A stretch of 64,000 nt of DNA from the NCBI RefSeq assembly GCF_017114945.1, contig NZ_JABXKQ010000022.1, positions 1 to 64,000 on the forward strand, written 5' to 3'. Of this stretch, positions 1 through 7,892 are shown piece after piece (positions within the stretch are counted from its first letter, which is position 1; each line of letters starts with the position of its first letter). Source of the stretch: Nostoc sp. JL34 (GTDB lineage: Bacteria; Cyanobacteriota; Cyanobacteriia; Cyanobacteriales; Nostocaceae). Made by a program: the position numbers and the translations under genes. The notes under the pieces were generated by a model that saw only the letters and a program-made list of their open reading frames with translations, ran no database searches and was not told the DNA's origin.

Positions 1-112
1 TGGCGCTCGGTGCGGCTGCGCCGCACCATCGCTTGTGACAGTTGCGTAAGTCCTGTGTTTGTTATGATTCCCACTGGTAAATGCGATCGCACAATAGGCA
101 CAGAGGCACAAG

Positions 113-159
113 CAATACGGTTCGGTTAAGGAGACGCGATAAATCGCCGTCTCTACAAT
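113..159. repeat. Partial MITE-like element next to the RND gene
   Basis: The 15-bp sequence at 113-127 is identical to the left terminal inverted repeat of the complete element at 56727-56881. It is followed by the same GACGCGATAAATCGCC-type palindromic core. No right-hand terminal repeat is present before the efflux gene ends at 163, so this looks like a solo end or truncated copy. The rest of 1-162 shows no gene. Confidence 0.6.
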
Positions 160-162
160 TAT

Positions 163-3100
163 TTATTGGCGCGATGGTTTCTTACCAAAGCCATAACGCA
201 ATGTATGCATAATCCAAGTTTGGAAATTGTCGATGTAGCTAAATATCACTGGCACTACCACCAGTGTCAACAGAGTAGAAGTTGTGAAACCGCCCATAAT
301 GGCAATTCCCATTGGTTGGCGAACTTCAGATCCCGCGCCAATTCCTAATGCTAAAGGTAGAGTCCCTGCGATCGTTGCTAGAGAAGTCATTAAAATCGGG
401 CGCAGACGTGACACACCCGATTCTACGAGGGCCTGACGTTGGGTTTTGCCTTCTTGCATGTTGATGATTGTATAGTCAACTAACAGAATCGAGTTTTTGG
501 TGACAATCCCCAACAGCAACACCACACCAATTAGGGCATATAGTCCCAAGGGCTTTTGGGCAACCATCAACGCTACCAATGCGCCGCCTAAACAAAAGGG
601 CAAGGCTGCCATAATCGATAATGGATGGAGGAAGTTGTTATACAGCAGCACCAGAATTGCATAGATACACATTAATGCCAGCCCTAATGCACCGCCAAAG
701 CGACCGAAAATCTCTTGCATAATTTTGGCACTGCCTGAAGGTTGCTGTACTACTCCCGGTGGTAAGTTTTGCATCACAGGTAGTTTGTTGATCGTTTCTA
801 CGGCCTGTCCCAAAGAAAGCCCTTGCAAATTGGCTTCTACGGCAACTTGACGGGCGCGATCGTAGCGGTTAATGGTAGCAGGACCACTGCCAAAGCGGAT
901 ATCTGCCACTGCCACAAGGGGAATCAATCTACCATTTTGACTGGGGACTTGGAGATTGGTGATTGTATTAATGTCAACTCGCGCTTTCGGATCGATTTGC
1001 ACACGAATGGGGATTTGGCGATCGCTTAAATTAAATTTTGCCAAGTTGGCCTCATTATCGCCGATGGTGGCAAGAGAAGCAGTCCGAGCGATCGCTTGCA
1101 CTGTCACCCCCAAATCTGCTGCCCGTTGCAGGTTGGGAATTACCAAAATCTCTGGTTTGACTAAACTCGCAGTAGAAGACACTTCTACTAATCCAGCTAT
1201 GGATCGCATCTGCTTTTCTAGAGCATCAGCAGCTTGATTCAATGCTTGGGGATTTTCACTTCTGAGGACAATTGACAAACCTTTGCCAGTGTCACCAGGC
1301 GACTGACTTTTGAAACTAATTCTAGCTCCTGGTATTTGCCCAAAGTCAGGCCGCACTTGTTCCTCAAACTGTTTTTGGGAAATATTCCGTTCTTCTCTGG
1401 GTTTGAGATTAATGGTAAGGGTTGCAGAATTGATCTCTTCCGTTGCTAATACACGTTCAACTAGTGGGTTTTGGCGGATGATGTCAGTGGTTTGTGTGAC
1501 TACCTTGTTAACGTCTGCCAAAGTGGAACCAGGAGGTAATTCTATAGATACGTTGGAAATCCCAAAGTCGCCATCATCAACGAAACCCTTGGGAATTAAG
1601 GGAACCAGCGTCAGACTAGCAATAAAAAAAGCTAAAGCGATCGCCATTGTGGTCAATCTATGGCGTAACGCCCACTCTAAGAGCGATCTATAAGGTTGAA
1701 AACCCCGACGCTTTTCAGTTGTGAGTTTTCTACTTCCGTTCCCGCTACCTGGAAGTGTAAATTTGAAATTAAATAATTTTATTACTCCCCCTGCCCCTCT
1801 ATTCTGCTCCTGTAAAAGATACGCCCCCATCATCGGCGTAACCATCCGCGCGACAAGAGTTGAGAAAATTGTGGAAACGGCAACGGTAACACCAAATGGT
1901 TGGAAAAACTGCCCCGGAATTCCACCCATGAAGGCAACGGGCAGAAACACTGCAATAATCGTCGCTGAACTGGCGATTACCGCTAATCCTACTTCGTCGG
2001 AAGAGTCAAAAGCAGCTTCCCAAGCTGATTTGCCCATAGCCATATGCCGTTCCATGTTTTCAATTTCCACAACGGCATCATCTACCAAGTTGCCCACCGC
2101 CAGCGCTAATGCCAACAAAGTCATGTTGTTGAGGGTGTAACCAAGGGCTTGCTGCACTGCAAAAGTGGGAATTATTGATAGGGGTAAGGCAACAGCGGTA
2201 ATTAATGTTGCTCGCCAGTCCCGCAAAAACACTAAAATAACGATGACCGCCAGCACCGAAGCTTGAATCAATTCATCAATGGTGCTTTGGTAGGATTGAC
2301 GGACAATATCGGCTCTAGTAAAAATTAAATCTAGCTTGACATCTGCGGGAAGTGTTTTTTCCAGTTGTTTGATTGCTGCTTTCACTCCTTCTTCCACTGT
2401 CACCAGAACGCTACCAGTACTACGCAACACTTGGAAAGCTACCACGGGTTGATTATTCAAACTGGCGGATTGACGCACGTCGCCAAATTTATCTTCTACG
2501 GTTCCCAAGCTGGATAAGGGTACGGAACCACCTTGTGGTAAGAGGATTTCGTAGGTTTTCAAAATATCCACACTGGTAGCACTTCCAAGTGTGCGGATAC
2601 TTTGTTCGCTACCACCAACTTCGGCGCGTCCGCCAGGTAAGTTAATGTTCAAAGCGCGGATTTGGTCGTTTACCTGGGTGGCGGTGATCGCTAGAGCTTG
2701 TAAGCGGTCTGGATTAAGATTAATCCGAATTTCTCGGTCAACTCCACCCACGCGCTGAATTTGTGCCACACCACGGACTCCCAATAAGGCGCGGCTAATG
2801 GTTTGGTCTACGAGATTGCTTAATTCTTCTACAGAACGCTGATCTGATTTAACTGCGTAGGTAATCACCGGGCCGCCGGAAAATTCCAGACGTTCCACAA
2901 TGGGGTCGTTGATATCTTGGGGTAAATCTTGGCGAATTTGAGCGATCGCATTTCTCACATCATTGGTAGCGCGATCGGTATCTGTACCCAAAACAAAGTT
3001 GATTGTTGTCTTAGAATTCCCATCACTGACGGTGGAAATCATAAAATCGATATTGCCCAACCCTGCGACGGCATCTTCAATTTTTTTCGTCACTTGGGAT

Positions 3101-3285
3101 TCTAGTTCTGCTGGGCCTGCACCCGGTTGGGTGACTTTGATCAAAACTGTTGGTACATCAATATTTGGGTTAGTATCAATCCCCAAGGATATAAAGGAGA
3201 ACCAACCCACAACCGTCAAAATTAAAAATAAAACTATCGTGGGAACAGGTTTTTTAATCGACCAGGCTGAGATATTAAAAGACAT
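163..3285 (-). CDS. RND-family efflux transporter (HAE1/AcrB type)
   Basis: Inner-membrane proton-driven exporter of hydrophobic compounds, working with a periplasmic adaptor and an outer-membrane channel. The 1040-residue length is normal for the family. A first membrane helix lies at about residues 13-32. The paired aspartates of the proton relay are visible in the GNLVDDAVV motif of the TM4 region (near residue 400), and the matching lysine lies in GIVTKNSILLVDY near residue 938. The second half begins with another single helix and porter loop, as expected for the duplicated fold. The adaptor gene lies 79 bp upstream on the same strand, so the two form an operon with the adaptor first. No TolC-like gene is adjacent, so the outer-membrane partner must be encoded elsewhere. 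Substrate cannot be predicted. Confidence 0.95.
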   Translation of the reverse strand: MSFNISAWSIKKPVPTIVLFLILTVVGWFSFISLGIDTNPNIDVPTVLIKVTQPGAGPAELESQVTKKIEDAVAGLGNIDFMISTVSDGNSKTTINFVLGTDTDRATNDVRNAIAQIRQDLPQDINDPIVERLEFSGGPVITYAVKSDQRSVEELSNLVDQTISRALLGVRGVAQIQRVGGVDREIRINLNPDRLQALAITATQVNDQIRALNINLPGGRAEVGGSEQSIRTLGSATSVDILKTYEILLPQGGSVPLSSLGTVEDKFGDVRQSASLNNQPVVAFQVLRSTGSVLVTVEEGVKAAIKQLEKTLPADVKLDLIFTRADIVRQSYQSTIDELIQASVLAVIVILVFLRDWRATLITAVALPLSIIPTFAVQQALGYTLNNMTLLALALAVGNLVDDAVVEIENMERHMAMGKSAWEAAFDSSDEVGLAVIASSATIIAVFLPVAFMGGIPGQFFQPFGVTVAVSTIFSTLVARMVTPMMGAYLLQEQNRGAGGVIKLFNFKFTLPGSGNGSRKLTTEKRRGFQPYRSLLEWALRHRLTTMAIALAFFIASLTLVPLIPKGFVDDGDFGISNVSIELPPGSTLADVNKVVTQTTDIIRQNPLVERVLATEEINSATLTINLKPREERNISQKQFEEQVRPDFGQIPGARISFKSQSPGDTGKGLSIVLRSENPQALNQAADALEKQMRSIAGLVEVSSTASLVKPEILVIPNLQRAADLGVTVQAIARTASLATIGDNEANLAKFNLSDRQIPIRVQIDPKARVDINTITNLQVPSQNGRLIPLVAVADIRFGSGPATINRYDRARQVAVEANLQGLSLGQAVETINKLPVMQNLPPGVVQQPSGSAKIMQEIFGRFGGALGLALMCIYAILVLLYNNFLHPLSIMAALPFCLGGALVALMVAQKPLGLYALIGVVLLLGIVTKNSILLVDYTIINMQEGKTQRQALVESGVSRLRPILMTSLATIAGTLPLALGIGAGSEVRQPMGIAIMGGFTTSTLLTLVVVPVIFSYIDNFQTWIMHTLRYGFGKKPSRQ

Positions 3286-3305
3286 TGGGAAATTTTAGAT
3301 TTTAG

Positions 3306-3350
3306 ATTTTGGATTTGTCATTGGTCATTGGTCATTTGTCATTGGTTATT
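3306..3350. repeat. Short tandem repeat (STRR-like) between adaptor and RND genes
   Basis: Tandem variants of a TCATTGG/TCATTTG heptamer fill the gap between the two operon genes. Similar heptameric repeats occur at 14155-14187, 24900-24926 and 28835-28863. They are a known hallmark of Nostocales genomes. Confidence 0.7.
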
Positions 3351-3364
3351 TTTCCCCACTTTCT

Positions 3365-4822
3365 TCAATTTGCGACTCGAACCTTATCGCCATCTTTGAG
3401 ATATCCGGCACCATCAACTACGACGCGATCGCCTAACTCCAACCCACTTTTAATTTCCACTGTGTCGTCATTACCAGGATCTCCTAACTCTACTTTCTGG
3501 CTGCGGACTACATCTCCACTCGATAAGGTAAATACAATTACACTTGCGTCTGCTTGGGACTGCACTGCTTTTTGCGGCACCACCATTCTCATCCCTGAGT
3601 TTGTAGTAATTGCAGCACTAGCAAACATCCCTGGTTTGAGTAAAGTTGTTGGTGGTAAGTCAATTTTTACTGTAGCCTCACGTCTTTGATCGTTTACTTG
3701 TGGTTGGATGTCTCTGACTCGTCCCTGCGATCGCACGCGCTTATCCACATCTGAAGTAATTTGCACGGATGCGCCAATTTTCACTTGAGTTAGTTGAGTT
3801 TCGGGCACTTTCGCCTGAAGTTCTAGCTTTTCATCTCGGATGATAGAAAATAGCTTTTGTGTGCCACCAATCACAGTTCCCACCTGGGTTTGCGGCGGCA
3901 CACCAGTGACATCACCGACTCTGGCCAGTTTTTCAGCGATGACTCCAGAAACCGGCGCACGCACCACAGTTTGTCCTAACTGAGTTTGCAGTTGTTGCAC
4001 CTTAGCAGCACTGCTGCGGACATCGGCTTTGGCTTTGTTGATAATAGCTTGGGCGTTACCAATATTAGCTTGGGCACTGCCGATATTAGCCTGGGCACTA
4101 CGCACATTTTCTTGGGACAGGTTCACAACTTGGATGGCAGTTTTCACATTGTAGGAACGAGTATCGAGTTCCTGCTTACTAATCGTTCCAGAGTCAGCAA
4201 GTTGTTGATAGCGCTGATAATTCTTGCCTGCTTCCTCTAGCTTTGCCTTAGCTTGAGCTAAATCGGCTTGTTTTTGCTGGACTATTGCTTTATTAGATGC
4301 CAAATCGGCTTGTTTCGATACCAAATCTGCTTGTTTAGATTCCACATCTGCTTGTTTAGATTCCACATCTGCTTTTGCTTGACTAATTTGGCTTTGCAGT
4401 ATGGAACCATCCAACACCGCCAACACTTGACCTTGTTTGACAAAAGCTCCTTCTTTGATATTTTCGGGGATGCTTTTGATTAGTAAGCCGTTTGTCTGCG
4501 GTAGCACCGGAATTAAATCACGCGCTGCTACAGTCCCAGTGGTTTTGAGGGTACGGACAACGCGAGCGGTTTCTACAGTGGCGATGGTGACTGTCATCGC
4601 TGGGTTCACTTTTTTATCCGCTACTGCACTTTGTTGACGGGATGGAAGACGACTGAATACACCCATCCCAGCAAAGGCGATCGCGATTCCTAAACCAGCA
4701 CCCAACAATAATGGTTTCAACCATACCCTGGTTGGTTTTTGATCTGATTTGCTCAAAAAGCTAGCATCTTCAGAGGTTACAGGTTTTTTCACCTCGACTT
4801 CTGAAACACTTTCATCGCTCAC
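3365..4822 (-). CDS. RND efflux periplasmic adaptor (membrane fusion protein)
   Basis: Adaptor linking the RND pump to an outer-membrane channel (HlyD/AcrA family), 485 residues. The N-terminus is cytoplasmic, with one membrane anchor at about residues 34-57. A lipoyl half-motif follows, then a long alpha-helical hairpin. The hairpin (about residues 145-290) is built from near-exact heptads of the SKQADVE/SKQADLA type, later QANIGSA-type repeats. The second lipoyl half (VRAPVSGVIAEK) and beta-barrel region follow. It is the first gene of the operon with the RND pump. The near-identical heptads show as a DNA repeat at about 4268-4390, suggesting recent expansion of the coiled coil. Confidence 0.93.
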   Translation of the reverse strand: MSDESVSEVEVKKPVTSEDASFLSKSDQKPTRVWLKPLLLGAGLGIAIAFAGMGVFSRLPSRQQSAVADKKVNPAMTVTIATVETARVVRTLKTTGTVAARDLIPVLPQTNGLLIKSIPENIKEGAFVKQGQVLAVLDGSILQSQISQAKADVESKQADVESKQADLVSKQADLASNKAIVQQKQADLAQAKAKLEEAGKNYQRYQQLADSGTISKQELDTRSYNVKTAIQVVNLSQENVRSAQANIGSAQANIGNAQAIINKAKADVRSSAAKVQQLQTQLGQTVVRAPVSGVIAEKLARVGDVTGVPPQTQVGTVIGGTQKLFSIIRDEKLELQAKVPETQLTQVKIGASVQITSDVDKRVRSQGRVRDIQPQVNDQRREATVKIDLPPTTLLKPGMFASAAITTNSGMRMVVPQKAVQSQADASVIVFTLSSGDVVRSQKVELGDPGNDDTVEIKSGLELGDRVVVDGAGYLKDGDKVRVAN

Positions 4823-5380
4823 AGTCCCACCTCCACTTTCTGTCTATGCATACCAATCTTGGTATTTTCTTAAGAAAACTTGAAATTTATTTACTTCATA
4901 TCAACTATGACGCATTTCGTAGTAAATGTCTTTCCTGAGCAACAGTATATAACAGAACAATCTTACTAAGAGAAATTACTAACAAGAAATGCTTAAGAAT
5001 TTTATCTAGATTAAGCTACTCTAGGTCACACACCAGATGTATTTAGATCACCGCCAACCAAGGCTTAGATATGAAAAACTAATGAAGTGAATCAAGATTT
5101 ATCTAATTAAAATCTGAAATATTTATGTATCTTGGTACACTAGTAAATTCTTTATTCTACGCAACCCATAATTCCTCTAAAGCCTTTGTGTTGCTAGGAA
5201 GCCATCTACTACCATCTAATCCAGGCATAGGTTAAGCTAGCGTCCACAGCTACACGTGAGTTACAAAGGAGCAAACAAACTCCATTGCCCTAAATTCCAG
5301 CAAGGGTGGCCCTGATTATGGAGTTTGGAAGTCAATCAATCAAATCAATAAATAATTGGTATTTACCAGAGTAACCAGAT
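4823..5380. other. Intergenic region with divergent promoters and a leader hairpin
   Basis: AT-rich gap of 558 bp between the divergently transcribed efflux operon and the HD-domain gene. It must hold both promoters. No coding potential or RNA gene was recognised. The only clear structure is an inverted repeat at 5276-5327: the 10-bp arms CAAACTCCAT and ATGGAGTTTG pair perfectly around a loop that itself contains complementary CCCT/AGGG segments. It ends 53 bp before the HD gene start, so it would lie in that gene's leader if transcribed. Confidence 0.5.
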
Positions 5381-6262
5381 ATGTTCAATGCCACTGAAAT
5401 TTTAATTGATGCCTTTGTAGATGAAATTCGAGAAGGTTACCGTCGCACTTATGGCTGCTTCAAAAATGATTATCAGGACATTATCGCCTGGGCTGGTAAC
5501 ATGGCTTTGGAAAACATTGCCAATAGCGATGCTCTTTATCACAATGTTGAACACACTGTCCTAGTCGCCCTGGTGGGGCAAGAAATTTTACGTGGTAAAC
5601 ACATCAGGGAAGGCGGTGTTTCCAGTGAAGACTGGTTGCATTGTATTATTTCTTTAGTGTGTCATGATATTGGCTACGTTAAGGGAGTTTGTCGGCAAGA
5701 CCGAGAAACAGCAAACTTATATGCCACAGGTAAAAATGGCAGAATGATTTCTGTGGCTGCTGGCGCTTCTGATGCTAGTCTGACGCCCTATCATGTTGAT
5801 CGAGCCAAGCTTTTTATTGATGAGCGTTTTGGAGGTCACAAGTTAATAGATGCTGAGGCAATTAAGAGCAATATTGAATTGACTAGATTTCCCGTACCTG
5901 CGGCAGAAGATCATCAAGATACAAAGTGCTTTGCAGGATTAGTCCGTGCTGCTGATTTAATTGGTCAACTCAGCGATCCGCGTTACTTGAAAAAAATTAC
6001 TTCTTTATTTTACGAGTTTGAAGAAACTGGTGTAAATAAAGTTTTGGGCTATAAAACCCCTGCCGATTTACGTAATAACTACGCTAAGTTTTACTGGAAT
6101 GGCGTCTATCCCTATATTCAAGAAGGGCTGCATTACCTATCATTGACACAACAGGGAAAACAAATTCTTGCTAATCTCTACTCAAATGTGTTTGTTGTAG
6201 AACATGAAAAACAACAGGAAGAACAGCAGCGATATTTAGAGAAGTTAGCAGTTGGGAGTTAG
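5381..6262 (+). CDS. HD-domain metal-dependent phosphohydrolase-like protein
   Basis: Predicted metal-binding HD-superfamily protein of 293 residues; the substrate is unknown. The HD signature is visible as H54-x3-H58 and H95-D96 (CHDIGY), with helical surroundings typical of the fold. There is no fused sensor or synthetase domain, so it is not a standard RelA/SpoT or cyclic-di-GMP (HD-GYP) enzyme. It looks like a cyanobacterial family of stand-alone HD proteins. The start is the ATG following the structured leader. It stands alone, with a 155-bp gap of heptameric repeats before the next gene. Confidence 0.75.
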   Translation: MFNATEILIDAFVDEIREGYRRTYGCFKNDYQDIIAWAGNMALENIANSDALYHNVEHTVLVALVGQEILRGKHIREGGVSSEDWLHCIISLVCHDIGYVKGVCRQDRETANLYATGKNGRMISVAAGASDASLTPYHVDRAKLFIDERFGGHKLIDAEAIKSNIELTRFPVPAAEDHQDTKCFAGLVRAADLIGQLSDPRYLKKITSLFYEFEETGVNKVLGYKTPADLRNNYAKFYWNGVYPYIQEGLHYLSLTQQGKQILANLYSNVFVVEHEKQQEEQQRYLEKLAVGS

Positions 6263-6359
6263 GAGTTATTCAATTTGGGATTTTAGATTTTTCCTTGAAT
6301 CTAAAATTCAAAATCCCAAATTGGCAGAGTTGGGAGTTAAGAATTATTAATGATGAATT

Positions 6360-6417
6360 ATGAATTAAGATAAAAGCTTAATAACTCATAACTCCTAACT
6401 TATAACTCCTAACTATT
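6360..6417. repeat. STRR-like repeats before dppC
   Basis: Short tandem variants of TAACTCC/TAACTCA directly precede the dppC start codon. Related sequence occurs at 27018-27068. Confidence 0.6.
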
Positions 6418-7533
6418 ATGGATTGGTGGCGACGACTGAAGAAAAATCCTTTGGCACGATTTGGGGCAATTTTGCTGTTAATTTTCTACATAGGAGTAAT
6501 TGCAGCGGATTTCGTAGCTCCTTATGACCCCTATGCTTCACAGCCTAATGGTTCACTACTGCCACCAACTAAGATCCACTGGGTTTCTCAATCAGGGCAG
6601 TTTATCGGGCCTTATGTTTATCCAACGACTCAGGGAGATACGAATTTAGAAACAGGCGATCGCAAACTTATTGTAGACTCGAAAAAGCCCTCACCCCTGC
6701 GTCTATTTGTCTCTGGGCCAGAATACCGCTTGTTGCAGATGAGTTTGCCATTACCTCCGAAATGGGATGAAGTCACAATCTTTCCTGGTATCCCCTTAAA
6801 TTGGCATTTATTTGGCACAACAAGTGGCACAAAAGTCAATATTTTGGGCACTGACGACCAAGGCCGCGACCAATTTAGTCGCCTGCTGCATGGCGGTCGC
6901 ATCAGTATGTTTATCGGGATTTTTGGCATTATCATTACCTATCCCCTCGGTTTGCTCATCGGGGGAATTTCCGGCTATTTCGGCGGTGTGACTGATAGCG
7001 TCATTATGCGCTTGGCAGAAGTGCTAATGACTTTCCCTAGTATTTATCTTTTGGTGACATTGGGCGCAGTCTTACCAGCAGGTTTAAGTAGTACCCAGCG
7101 CTTTTTGCTGATTGTGGTGATTACTTCAGTTATTAGCTGGGCTGGTTTAGCACGGGTCATTCGGGGACAAGTACTATCACTTAAAGAGCGAGAATTTGTC
7201 CAAGCAGCGCGGGCAATGGGTGCAAACCCACTTTATATTATCCTCCGCCACGTTTTGCCGCAAACGGCTAGTTATGTAGTTATCTCTGCAACTCTTGCAA
7301 TTCCCAGCTTTATTGGTGCAGAGGCGATACTGAGTCTCATCGGCTTAGGAATTCAACAACCAGACCCCTCTTGGGGAAATATGCTTTCTCTGGCTAGCAA
7401 TGCTTCAATTTTGGTGTTGCAACCTTGGTTAATCTGGCCGCCTGCTGTGCTGATTATCCTCACAGTGCTGGCATTCAACTTACTCGGTGATGGGCTGAGA
7501 GATGCACTTGACCCGCGCAGTTTAAGAAGATAA
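6418..7533 (+). CDS. Peptide/nickel-type ABC transporter permease, DppC/OppC family
   Basis: Inner-membrane permease of a binding-protein-dependent importer for peptides or related solutes. The first helix lies at about residues 16-34. The permease EAA loop is seen as EFVQAARAMGANPLYIILRH, followed by conserved PSFIGAEAILSLIGLGIQQP. At 371 residues it is longer than typical DppC (about 280-300). The extra length is a roughly 80-residue extracytoplasmic segment between the first helix and the ILGTDDQGRDQFSR motif. Its probable partners, dppB and dppA, are 5.5 kb away on the opposite strand. No ABC ATPase gene is in the window. Confidence 0.88.
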   Translation: MDWWRRLKKNPLARFGAILLLIFYIGVIAADFVAPYDPYASQPNGSLLPPTKIHWVSQSGQFIGPYVYPTTQGDTNLETGDRKLIVDSKKPSPLRLFVSGPEYRLLQMSLPLPPKWDEVTIFPGIPLNWHLFGTTSGTKVNILGTDDQGRDQFSRLLHGGRISMFIGIFGIIITYPLGLLIGGISGYFGGVTDSVIMRLAEVLMTFPSIYLLVTLGAVLPAGLSSTQRFLLIVVITSVISWAGLARVIRGQVLSLKEREFVQAARAMGANPLYIILRHVLPQTASYVVISATLAIPSFIGAEAILSLIGLGIQQPDPSWGNMLSLASNASILVLQPWLIWPPAVLIILTVLAFNLLGDGLRDALDPRSLRR

Positions 7534-7546
7534 GCCTTCAATAATA

Positions 7547-7850
7547 GCAAATGCGAACGCTGAAATAACAAATGCGTACTCCGAAATAACAAATGCGAAC
7601 CCCGAAATAGCAAATGCGAACGCCGAAATAGCAAATGCGATCGCCGAAATAACAAATGCGTACTCTGAAATAGCAAATGCGAACACCAAAGTAACAAATG
7701 CGAACGCTGAAATAGCAAATGCGATCGCCGAAATAACAAATGCGATCGCCGAAATAGCAAATGCGAACGCTGAAGTAACTAATGGAGTCGCCGAAGTAAC
7801 AAATGCGAACGCCAAAGTAACAAATGCGAACGCCGATATAGCAAACAAAT
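7547..7850. repeat. 21-bp tandem repeat array (about 14 units)
   Basis: About fourteen imperfect copies of a 21-bp unit of the form AAATGCGAACGCCGAAATAGC. Variation is concentrated at the GAAC/GATC/GTAC position and at the ATAGC/ATAAC/GTAAC end. Several units contain a HIP1 octamer. Because 21 is a multiple of 3 and the unit has no stop, several frames stay open. On the + strand it reads as N-A-N-A-E-I-A heptads but has no normal start codon. The array sits between the convergent dppC and ATPase genes. Confidence 0.9.
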
Positions 7851-7892
7851 GCCAAATGCGTAGACGTAGCCAGCCGTAGGCATTGCTCTACT

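Noticed and set aside
7522-7855. Long open frames on the minus strand across the 21-bp array (Phe/Ala- and Tyr/Cys-rich proteins)
   Set aside because: All frames are open only because the repeat period is a multiple of 3; no ribosome binding site and implausible composition.
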